NCBI GenBank assembly: GCA_002021875.1 | Contig: CP018627.1 | Location: 7,688,001 to 7,752,000, forward strand | Length of the DNA stretch: 64,000 nucleotides | Direction: 5' to 3' | Origin: Streptomyces hygroscopicus | GTDB taxonomy: Bacteria > Actinomycetota > Actinomycetes > Streptomycetales > Streptomycetaceae | Part shown: positions 57,282 to 64,000 of the stretch, in pieces | Layout: each line of letters opens with the position of its first letter | How positions within the stretch are numbered: the first letter of the stretch is position 1 | Notes under the pieces: generated by a model | Told to the model about the DNA's origin: nothing | Databases searched by the model: none | The model's input: only the letters and a program-made list of their open reading frames with translations | Program-made: the position numbers and the translations under genes

Positions 57282-57799
57282 GTGGTCTCACCCACCATCC
57301 GTACGCCGAAGTGGGCCAGCAGCGCGGTGCAGGACAGGCAGGGCGGGGCGTAGCTGCCGTGCTGGGGGTCGCCCGCCTCCCGGATCCTGCGGGTGGTGAG
57401 CTTGGCCTGTTTGAGGGAGCGGCGGGCCTCACCCTGGGTGAGCGGTTTGCGGGAGGCGCGCTTGGAGCGGCCTGCTTCGACGTTGGCCAGGTGGCGGGAG
57501 AGCAGGATCGCCTCGGGGCAGCGGCCGGTGAAGCGTTCGCGCTGGCCGCTGGCGAGTGCGTCGAGGAATTCCTGGACCAGTGGGTGGAGCGTCGGCGGCT
57601 GTTCGGCCTTGCCTCCGGTGCAGGTCAGCGTCTCGCCGCGGACGGACAGCGCGGCCGCGACGGCGGGCAGGATGCCGTCGCGGCGGCGGTTGAGCGGTGG
57701 CGGGCCGGCGTCGGGGTCGACGCTGCTCCATCTCAGCCGGGGGTCGCCGGCCGCGAGGGCGGCGCCGTCGCCGCCTCCGTTGCTCTGCGTGATGTGCAT
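57278..57799 (-). CDS. YwqJ-like deaminase (putative toxin)
   Basis: A 173-residue protein with the deaminase zinc site: Cys94-Pro-Glu96 (first ligand plus catalytic Glu) and PPC-LS-C (Cys154, Cys157). The order and spacing fit YwqJ-like deaminases of polymorphic toxin systems. No signal, WXG/LXG or RHS delivery domain is present; the N-terminal ~60 residues are not recognised. Start ATG 57799 follows GGGAGGG. It is translated with SUKH-3 (4-bp overlap). Confidence 0.85.
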   Translation of the reverse strand: MHITQSNGGGDGAALAAGDPRLRWSSVDPDAGPPPLNRRRDGILPAVAAALSVRGETLTCTGGKAEQPPTLHPLVQEFLDALASGQRERFTGRCPEAILLSRHLANVEAGRSKRASRKPLTQGEARRSLKQAKLTTRRIREAGDPQHGSYAPPCLSCTALLAHFGVRMVGETT

Positions 57800-57833
57800 G
57801 TGGTGGATCCCTCCCTGTGCAATCCCCCGGTTG

Positions 57834-57849
57834 CAATGATCAGATTGCC
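57834..57849. promoter_or_regulatory. Candidate operator between the divergent toxin-type genes
   Basis: GCAAT-GATCAG-ATTGC is a 5-bp dyad around a TGATCA core, 35 bp before the deaminase start. TGCAAT also occurs about 15 bp upstream. For the rightward gene, TAGGCT at 57954-57959 is a plausible -10. Confidence 0.4.
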
Positions 57850-57995
57850 AAATTCCGTGGGCGCTGCGGTAGTCCGGGCCTGAACGACCTGGTGGGAGCG
57901 GAGGCCGTCATGAGGGGGGATGGCCGCCCGGTTCGGCCGGTTGCGTCACCGCATAGGCTGTGCCCAGTAGCCAGCATCAGCAGGGGGCAACCGCC

Positions 57996-58973
57996 ATGAC
58001 GACAGGTCGGCTCGGGCAGCATGCCGCGCCACCGAACACGGCCTACGCCGGGCAGGTCGTGCACTTCCCGGATCCCGTCCGGGCCGCGCGCCACCCCAAG
58101 GGCGTCCGAGTGGACGAACAAGGCTTTCCGGACTTCTCGCCGTATGCGCGTGCGGCCGCCGAAATCGCCGAGCCCCCGGAGGGGTTCGGCGTCGACGAGC
58201 TTCGGCTGACGGACTATGTCTCGGCGAACGCGGCGCTGCACGCCACCGGCCATGAGCTGTGGAACGGGGCGTCGGCGGTGGCCACCCCGCACGGCTGGAC
58301 CTGGCACCACGTGGTCGGCACCCGCCGCATGGAGCTGGTTCCGGTCGAGGTCAAGGCGTTGCTGCGGCATCACGGCGGGCTTGCGACGGCGCAGGTGGAC
58401 CAGGAGAAGCGGGGTACCCGCCCGTTGCAGGAGACCCGGCCGATCCATGTGGGCCTGCCGCTGAGGGGCATTTCGGTCACCGAGGAGCAGGTGCTCGGCG
58501 TCGAGGAGGATCTGGGCTATCGGCTGCCCGAGTCGTATCGCGCCTTCCTCAAGGCGGCGGGCGGCTGCGCGCCGGTCGGCGCGGCGCTGGACCCGGAGCT
58601 TGGTCTGCTGATCGACCAGCCGTTCTTCACGGTGCGCGATGAGGCGGCGGTCAATGACCTCGTCTATATCAACAAGTGTCTGCGGGATCACTTCACCAAG
58701 GACTATCTGGGCGTGGGCTTCGTCCAGGGCGGTGTGATCGCGGTCAAGGTGAAGGGTGACGCGATCGGTTCGGTGTGGTTCTGTGCGTACGACGACGCGC
58801 GGGACCGTGACGGCTGGACGGTCCAGGAGCGGGTGGGGCGGCTGTTGCTGCCGTGCGGCGACGACTTCGACGCCTTCCTGGTCCGCCTGGCGGGCAATCC
58901 GCCGGAGCTGGAGACCGTGGCGAACCTGATGGTGGACGGTGGATTCGCGTACGCCGTCCCGGTGGAGGGGTGA
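57996..58973 (+). CDS. WHH-like nuclease domain fused to SUKH (SMI1/KNR4) domain
   Basis: 325 residues. The N-terminal part has VVHFPDPVRAARHPKGVRVDEQGFPDFSPYA and the HNH/Endo VII-type signature WHH at residues 103-105 (HGWTWHHVVGTRRMELVPVEVKALLRHHGG). In typical WHH toxins the Val-Pro-x2-His position after it is His; here it is Lys (VEVKALL), while a later His-His is kept, so activity is uncertain. The C-terminal half is a SUKH domain (VLGVEEDLGYRLPESYRAFLKAAGGCAP). Thus toxin-like and immunity-like domains share one chain. ATG 57996 follows AGGGGG. The next gene is 5 bp further on. Confidence 0.82.
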   Translation: MTTGRLGQHAAPPNTAYAGQVVHFPDPVRAARHPKGVRVDEQGFPDFSPYARAAAEIAEPPEGFGVDELRLTDYVSANAALHATGHELWNGASAVATPHGWTWHHVVGTRRMELVPVEVKALLRHHGGLATAQVDQEKRGTRPLQETRPIHVGLPLRGISVTEEQVLGVEEDLGYRLPESYRAFLKAAGGCAPVGAALDPELGLLIDQPFFTVRDEAAVNDLVYINKCLRDHFTKDYLGVGFVQGGVIAVKVKGDAIGSVWFCAYDDARDRDGWTVQERVGRLLLPCGDDFDAFLVRLAGNPPELETVANLMVDGGFAYAVPVEG

Positions 58974-58978
58974 GCGCG

Positions 58979-61900
58979 ATGGTGACCTTCGCACAGGCGC
59001 AGGAGCGCGCGGAACTCTGGATCAACGGCGATGTGCCGGCCTATCAGCAGCGCGAGGCGCGGGTCCGGGAGTTCGATCTGGGCTTTGTGGTCTGGGCCGA
59101 GGACCGGGTGGACGGGCCGGTCTCGGGCCGGGGGGTCGAGGGCACGCGGATGGTGATCGCCCGCGACAGCGGCGAGACCACGCTGTGGCCGGGGCTTCCG
59201 GTGGGTGAGGTGATCCGCCGTTACGAGGAGCGGTACGGCACGACCGACGGCTCTCGTGACGAGTCCACCACTGGCCGGCAAGAGCGCATCGACTTGAACG
59301 CGACGTCCTTCCTGCTCACTCCGCCGGAGTGGCTGCAGGAGGCGGCGGACGCGATGAGCGGCCGGTCCGAGGGGTCGGCGGACCTTCCCGGGCAGCGGCC
59401 GGGGGCGGAGCCGGGCGGCAGCGCGCCCGATGCCTCCGCGCCGGTGCCTTCCGCATCTTCTGCCCCTTCCGCTCCTTCCGCTTCTCCTGCTCCTCCCGCC
59501 GCTTCGGCTGCTTTGCCTCCGGAGGACGACTGGCCGTCGGCCGGTGGGCCCGGGGCCGGACCCGGGGTGTCGGCGCCCAGGATCTCGGGCGAGGACGACT
59601 GGCCGTCGGACGGTGGGTCGCGGAGCGCCGCGCCGGACGCGCCGCACAGCGCGCCGGGTGCGCCGCCTGTTCCGGGTGCGCCTGCTGCGCCTGGGCCCGT
59701 TCCGCCTGGGCCCGTTCCGCCTGGGTCTGCTCCGGGTGCGCCTGTTCCGGGTGCGCCGCAGGGGCGGGGCGGGGCCGTGGACGACTGGCCGTCCGACGGC
59801 GTAGCGCGCCCGCTCGCGGCCGGCTCGCAGCAGGACGCCCGGCCCGGTCCCGGTGCCGCGTCCGGCGGTGAGGGCTGGCAGGGCGCGCCTCCTCCGCCCG
59901 GTGGGGCGGGCCCCGGCGGGTCGAGCCCGTGGGCCCCGCCCGCGCCGGACGCCGGTACGCCCTCCTCGGGGGGCCAGGCAGGCAACGCGGCCACGCCCGG
60001 CGACAGTACGCCGTGGGCCGGTACGGACATCAGGGGCGACGACGACCGCTCGGTCGCCCCGCCCGCCACGGTCTTCGCGCCGCCGCTCGCGGGCTCCGAC
60101 GACGAGGACACGCCGCCGCCGGGGGTACGGCCCGACGCCAAGACCGAGTTGATGTCCGGCGGCAGCTCGCTGCCGCCCACGGCCGTCGCCCCGTCCCTCG
60201 ACTTCCCGGCGCAGCAGGGCGGCCCCGGTGCCGCTCCGGGTGCCGTTGCCAACCCGGGTGACATCGCTGACGCCGCCACCCGCAAGGCGGGCGGCGGTGC
60301 GATGCCTCCGCCGCCCGGTGCGCCGGGGGCGCCCGGCGCCCGGCCGGGTGCGGACTCCACGCCTCCGCCGCCGTCCGGGCCCGGTGCCCCCGGCGCACCG
60401 GCCGGGGGGTACGTACCGACGCAACTGGTCTCGCAGCTCGGCCCCGACGGCCCCGGCGGCGGCCCGCAGCCGCCCGGCCCTCCTGGTCCGCCTGGCACTC
60501 CCAGTGCTCCCGGTGCTCCCGGTGCTCCCGGTGCTCCCGGTGCGCAGGGTGGTGGGCAGACGCCGCCTCCGCCGGGTGCGCCCGGCGGCGGGGTGCACGC
60601 TGCCGCGACGATGCTCGCGGGTGGTCCGGGTGTGCCCGGCGGCCAGACGCCGCCCCCGGGTGCCCCGCAGCCGCCTGGTCCGCCCGGTCCGCCCGGCCCC
60701 CCTGGTCCTCCGGGGGTGCCTGGTGCCGGTCAGACGCCGCCTCCTGGTGCGCAGGGTGGTGGGCAGACGCCGCCTCCGCCGGGTGCGCCCGGTACGCCCG
60801 GCGGCGGGGTGCATGCCGCCGCGACGATGCTCGCGAGCGGTGGCCAGACCCCGCCCCCGGGTGCCCCGCAGCCGCCCGGAATACCCGGCGCTCCGGGCCA
60901 GGGTGCCCCATCCGGCCCGCAGCCGCCCGGCCCACCCGGTGTCCCCGGTGCGGGTGGTCCGCATACGCCGCCGGGCGCGGCCGGGCCGCCGTATCCGGGT
61001 GGACCGGGCGCGCCGGGCGCCCCCGGCATGCCGCCGCCCGCCGGCGCTCCGGTTCAGGGCCTGGCCCCGCCGCCCGGTACACCCGCGCCGGGCACGCCTG
61101 CTCCAGGTATGCCCGCGCCCGGCACACCCGCCCCAGGCATGCCCGCCCCGGGTACGCCCGCTCCCGGCACGCCCGTGCCGGGTATGGGGTCGCAGCCCGG
61201 CTATGCGTATCCGCCGCCGCCCCCCGGTCAGCCGACCGTGGGTCCGGGCTATATGGCGGTGCTGCGCTACCGCGCGCAGGACGGTTCGGAGCAGCAGCTG
61301 ATCCGCCGTTCGGCGCCCGGGACCCCGCATCCGGAGTGGCAGATCCTGCATGAGCTGCGGGCGATGAACGTGCCGCCGCAGCAGGTGCTGGAGCTGCACA
61401 CCGAGTTGGAGTCCTGTGATCTGCCCGGTGGTTACTGCGCCCGGATGATCCGGGAGAGCTGGCCGCAGGTGCGGATCAGCCACACCGCTCCGTACGGCCG
61501 TGATCACGCGACCCGGCAGCAGGGTGTGCGTCACCTGCTGGAGCACCAGGGCGAGCTGCACCAGGTGGCGGACGGCCCGGCTCGTCCGGCGCCGAACCGG
61601 GTGCCGTTGCCGCATCCCGGCCAGGTGCAGCCGATTCCGCCGGTGCCGCCGGAGGGGCTGGCGCATGAGCTGGGCCAGGCGTTCGGGCCGCAGGGCATCG
61701 TCCGCTTCGACCAGCGCGCGGTGTCGCGGATGGGCGTTCCGGAGGTGGTGGCGCAGACGCTGGTGTGGGCGGGGCTGCCGCTGGACTTCGGTCCGTTCTT
61801 CTGGGCGCAGGCGCAGGCGGGCCGTCCGGTGCCGACGCTGGCGGAGCTGGCGGCGGAGCGTGGGGTGCAGTCCGCGTCGGACGCGGGGTCGTACCTGGTC

Positions 61901-62209
61901 ATGGGCAATGACTTCGGCCGTCAGCTGTGTGTGCAGTACGGCACGGCGAACATCGTGGCGGTGCCGCTGGAGACGACGCCCCAGCCGATGCCGCCGCAGT
62001 TCGTGAACACCGGGCTGCCGGAGTTTGTGCGCTGTATGGCGCTGCTGGGCCGGATGTGGCGGCTGCGGTATGGGCTGACGCCGGACCAGGCGGGCCGTTG
62101 GACGGTGGACTTCCAGGCGCAGCTCGCGGGTCTGGACCCGGCGGCGTTGTCGGCTCCGGACAACTGGTGGGCGGTGCTGCTGGAGCAGATGTGGGACGGT
62201 CTGTTGTAG
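58979..62209 (+). CDS. Giant protein: YrhB/Imm35-like N-terminus, Pro/Gly-rich spacer, deaminase-like and SUKH-4 C-terminus
   Basis: 1076 residues. The first ~85 resemble YrhB/Imm35-type immunity domains (VREFDLGFVVWAEDR...GETTLWPGLPVGEVIRRY). Three DDWPS motifs follow, then a ~500-residue Pro/Gly/Ala spacer with collagen-like runs. Residues ~755-900 look like a deaminase (H784-P-E786 and C813-x6-C820). Residues ~905-1076 match SUKH-4 (VVAQTLVWAGLPLDFGPFF; YLVMGNDFGRQLCVQ; FVNTGLPEFVRCMALL). The ATG at 58979 has GGAGGGG 8 nt upstream, so it is preferred over the GTG overlapping the previous stop. There is no secretion signal. Cytoplasmic toxin with self-immunity or an RNA/nucleotide-editing defence factor are both possible. 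Confidence 0.78.
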   Translation: MVTFAQAQERAELWINGDVPAYQQREARVREFDLGFVVWAEDRVDGPVSGRGVEGTRMVIARDSGETTLWPGLPVGEVIRRYEERYGTTDGSRDESTTGRQERIDLNATSFLLTPPEWLQEAADAMSGRSEGSADLPGQRPGAEPGGSAPDASAPVPSASSAPSAPSASPAPPAASAALPPEDDWPSAGGPGAGPGVSAPRISGEDDWPSDGGSRSAAPDAPHSAPGAPPVPGAPAAPGPVPPGPVPPGSAPGAPVPGAPQGRGGAVDDWPSDGVARPLAAGSQQDARPGPGAASGGEGWQGAPPPPGGAGPGGSSPWAPPAPDAGTPSSGGQAGNAATPGDSTPWAGTDIRGDDDRSVAPPATVFAPPLAGSDDEDTPPPGVRPDAKTELMSGGSSLPPTAVAPSLDFPAQQGGPGAAPGAVANPGDIADAATRKAGGGAMPPPPGAPGAPGARPGADSTPPPPSGPGAPGAPAGGYVPTQLVSQLGPDGPGGGPQPPGPPGPPGTPSAPGAPGAPGAPGAQGGGQTPPPPGAPGGGVHAAATMLAGGPGVPGGQTPPPGAPQPPGPPGPPGPPGPPGVPGAGQTPPPGAQGGGQTPPPPGAPGTPGGGVHAAATMLASGGQTPPPGAPQPPGIPGAPGQGAPSGPQPPGPPGVPGAGGPHTPPGAAGPPYPGGPGAPGAPGMPPPAGAPVQGLAPPPGTPAPGTPAPGMPAPGTPAPGMPAPGTPAPGTPVPGMGSQPGYAYPPPPPGQPTVGPGYMAVLRYRAQDGSEQQLIRRSAPGTPHPEWQILHELRAMNVPPQQVLELHTELESCDLPGGYCARMIRESWPQVRISHTAPYGRDHATRQQGVRHLLEHQGELHQVADGPARPAPNRVPLPHPGQVQPIPPVPPEGLAHELGQAFGPQGIVRFDQRAVSRMGVPEVVAQTLVWAGLPLDFGPFFWAQAQAGRPVPTLAELAAERGVQSASDAGSYLVMGNDFGRQLCVQYGTANIVAVPLETTPQPMPPQFVNTGLPEFVRCMALLGRMWRLRYGLTPDQAGRWTVDFQAQLAGLDPAALSAPDNWWAVLLEQMWDGLL

Positions 62210-62254
62210 GTCCGTCCGCGCGGCTCTGACCGCGCGCACCGTAGGGACGGCGAT

Positions 62255-62292
62255 CGAGGCGCCCGACCCCCGTGACGGGGGCGGGCGCCTCG
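62255..62292 (+). terminator. Hairpin terminator after the giant SUKH-4 gene
   Basis: CGAGGCGCCCG pairs with CGGGCGCCTCG and CCCCC with GGGGG around a GTGAC loop, with one bulged base, followed by TCGTTGTTGTC. It closes the toxin-type operon. Confidence 0.85.
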
Positions 62293-62420
62293 TCGTTGTT
62301 GTCACCGGCGGCGGTCCCGGTCGGAGATATGGGCGGAGTGTCGCGTTATGGGGGATGAGAGGCCATCTATAAAGATGTGCGCCGAAGCGCGTTGCATACC
62401 GGACAAAAGGGGTTCCAAGG

Positions 62421-63341
62421 ATGGGCGCATCGGTGTCACGTCAGGGCTTCACCATCGTCGGCGGGCGGGGCCGTGGCTACCGGCCCGCGCAGGTCGACCA
62501 CTATGTGGTGGAGCTGTCCGAAGCGCGGGACGCGGCGTGGGAGCGCGCCGCGCGCCTCACCGTGCTGGCCAATGAGCTGACCGCCGAGGCGGAGCGGCTG
62601 CGTGAGGTGATCGCCCAACTGGCCCCCCAGACCTATGAGTCGCTCGGCGACCGGGCCCAGCTGATCCTCATGGCGGCCGAGGAGGAGGTCGTCTGTCTGC
62701 GGGCGGCGGCCGAGGCGTCGGCGCAGGAGGAGTGGGAGGCGGCGCAGGTCGTGGCCCGTACGGTGCGGGACGCCGCCCGTGACGAGGCCGAGCGGGTCCG
62801 CGAGGCCGCCGAGGTGGCGGCGCGCGCCACCTTGGAGTCGGCCCAGGTGGATGTGGACGAGCTGCGGGCCGTCTCGCGTCAGGACGCCAAGGAGTGGCGG
62901 GCCCAGGCGCTGGCGGAGCTGAAGGAGATGCGGCAGCGCGCCGCCGCGATCCTGGCCGAGCAGGAGCGGGAGCACGCCGAGCGGTGGGAGGCGGCGGGCC
63001 GTGAACTGGCCGAGCGGGACAGCGCGATGATGGCCCGGCTGGCCCAGGTGGAGGAGTACGCCCAGGCGACGCTCGCCGACGCCAAGCGGGAGTACGGGAT
63101 GGCCGAGCAGGCCGCGCGGCTGCGGCAGGAGGACGCGCAGGCGCAGGCGGCGGAGATCATCGCCCAGGCGCGGGCCCGCGAGGAGCGCCTGGCGCGGGAG
63201 ACGGAGCGGACGCTGCGCGAGCATGTGGAGCGGCGTGAGGACCTCAAGGCGCATCTGGAGCATGTGCGCGGCAGTCTGGCGGCGCTGACCGGTAAGCCGG
63301 TGGCGGCGGAGGACGCGGCGGCGCCGCGCCCCGAGTCCTGA
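62421..63341 (+). CDS. DivIVA-like coiled-coil protein (cellulose-binding-like of Streptomyces)
   Basis: A 306-residue cytoplasmic protein. A short N-terminal FTIVGGRGRGYRPAQVDHYVVELSEARD resembles the DivIVA membrane/polar-targeting start, then almost all of residues 40-290 is a charged Ala/Glu/Arg heptad coiled coil. Proteins of this kind in Streptomyces are annotated as cellulose-binding and interact with the polar growth machinery; the role of this one is inferred. AAGGGG lies 8 nt before the ATG. Confidence 0.82.
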   Translation: MGASVSRQGFTIVGGRGRGYRPAQVDHYVVELSEARDAAWERAARLTVLANELTAEAERLREVIAQLAPQTYESLGDRAQLILMAAEEEVVCLRAAAEASAQEEWEAAQVVARTVRDAARDEAERVREAAEVAARATLESAQVDVDELRAVSRQDAKEWRAQALAELKEMRQRAAAILAEQEREHAERWEAAGRELAERDSAMMARLAQVEEYAQATLADAKREYGMAEQAARLRQEDAQAQAAEIIAQARAREERLARETERTLREHVERREDLKAHLEHVRGSLAALTGKPVAAEDAAAPRPES

Positions 63342-63405
63342 GCGCACCGCCCGGCCTCGGGGGTGCGGCCCGGGGCACTGCCTGATCCGGGTGCCGTCCG
63401 GCCGG

Positions 63406-63471
63406 AGTGCCGGTCGGAGGATCGGTCAGTGCCGGTCGGAGCATCGGTCAGTGCCGGTCGGAGTACCGGTC
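63406..63471. repeat. 22-bp tandem repeats
   Basis: Three units of AGTGCCGGTCGGAG(G/C/T)(A)(T/C)CGGTC start at 63406, 63428 and 63450, between the DivIVA-like gene and the MFS stop. A partial fourth follows. Confidence 0.8.
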
Positions 63472-63489
63472 GCAGTGCCGTCGGCCCCG

Positions 63490-64000
63490 TCAGGATTCCG
63501 TCTCGGCCTCGGCTTCGGTACGGACCGGGAAGCGGCGCGGGGCGAGGAAGACCAGAACCAGCAGCGCCAGCAGCGCGGCGGTCGCCGAGCCCAGGTAGAC
63601 GTGGTCGACGGCGGTGTCCACGGCCCGTCGCAGATAGTCGGCCGCCTGGTCGGTGAGGGTGCCGGGGTGTTCCAGGGCGCGGGAGACCGAGTCCAGGCTG
63701 TCGGGCAGCCCCGGCCGGATGGCGTCGGGGGCTTCGGTGAGCCGGGAGGCCAGGGTCGCGTTGGCGACGGCCCCGAAGAGCGCCGCCCCGAGGCTCTGGC
63801 CGACCTGGCGGCAGAAGAGGATCGAGGCGGTGGCGGTGCCGCGCTCGGCCCATCCCACGGACGACTGCACCCCGATGATCAGCGGCAGTTGGAAGAGCCC
63901 GAGGGCGCCCCCGAGCAGCAGCATGATCAGCGCGGGCTGCCAGGCGGCGCCCGGGTAGGGGAGGAGGGGGAAGGCGGCCAGGATCAGCGTGGCGGCGGCC
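63490..64000 (-). CDS. MFS transporter, DHA2 (EmrB/QacA) type, C-terminal part (5' truncated)
   Basis: The frame runs off the window end, so only the last ~169 residues are seen. They contain GLFQLPLIIGVQSSVGWAERGTATASILFCRQVGQSLGAALFGAVAN, the conserved late motif of 14-helix drug/proton antiporters, plus a final membrane helix (ATAALLALLVLVFLAP) and an acidic tail. Likely a multidrug-type exporter; substrate unknown. Confidence 0.88.
   Translation of the reverse strand, partial: AAATLILAAFPLLPYPGAAWQPALIMLLLGGALGLFQLPLIIGVQSSVGWAERGTATASILFCRQVGQSLGAALFGAVANATLASRLTEAPDAIRPGLPDSLDSVSRALEHPGTLTDQAADYLRRAVDTAVDHVYLGSATAALLALLVLVFLAPRRFPVRTEAEAETES

Noticed and set aside
58703..62305. 1200-residue minus-strand open frame opposite the giant SUKH-4 gene
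   Set aside because: It is Arg/Thr/Gly-rich low-complexity sequence without domain, produced by GC bias opposite a gene with clear domains and a good ribosome binding site.

Overview
The window is from a high-GC actinomycete, almost certainly a Streptomyces. GC is very high and strongly biased to third positions. GTG starts and 4-bp ATGA/GTGA overlaps are frequent. The gene content is streptomycete: XRE-DUF5753 regulator with DUF397 partner, rpfB, Pmt mannosyltransferase, galTEK, and the glmU-prs, rplY-pth and ppc neighbourhood. No insertion sequence, phage module, CRISPR array or rRNA is seen. One tRNA is present (Gln, anticodon TTG).

Layout. 1-3.7 kb: end of an MMPL transporter, then an ECF nickel/cobalt importer (cbiMN fusion, cbiQ, cbiO) behind a Nur-like box. 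3.7-5.9 kb: three small coupled genes divergent from an XRE-DUF5753/DUF397 pair. 6-13.4 kb: serine hydrolase, SDR, an EACC1 gene coupled to a caspase-like protease fused through a membrane helix to a solute-binding domain, and a TetR / DUF1330 / hydrolase group. 13.7-16.8 kb: secreted ice-binding-like/collagen-like protein, EamA transporter, YbaK. 17-31 kb: cell envelope and RNA-maintenance core (penicillin-binding lipoprotein, Pmt, RsmI, TatD, RpfB, RsmA, IspE, ABC-F, PQQ-like membrane protein). 31.3-38.8 kb: galTEK and a divergent sodium symporter, flanked by two unusual LuxR-type regulators. 38.8-45.6 kb: MarR, methyltransferase, VOC, Uma2, oxidoreductase, secreted protein, and a desaturase-TetR operon with a clear operator. 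45.8-54 kb: ppc, a 187-bp tandem repeat array, pth, rplY, prs, glmU and tRNA-Gln. 54-64 kb: an HTH protein with a LAGLIDADG-like core, an orphan histidine kinase, a toxin/immunity-type island (YwqJ-like deaminase with SUKH-3; WHH-like nuclease fused to SUKH; a giant protein with deaminase-like and SUKH-4-like ends), a DivIVA-like coiled-coil protein and the end of an MFS transporter.

Two places stand out as conflict systems. The first is the EACC1/caspase pair at 8.3-11.4 kb: its domain order suggests that a solute sensed outside could control a protease inside. The second is the 56.7-62.2 kb island, where toxin-like domains sit with or are fused to SUKH immunity domains. The best-supported regulatory sites are an 18-bp palindrome between marR and the methyltransferase, paired TACG...CGTA dyads at the desaturase promoter, a Nur-like box before cbiM, and a recurring -10 hexamer 6-7 nt before start codons that implies leaderless transcripts.
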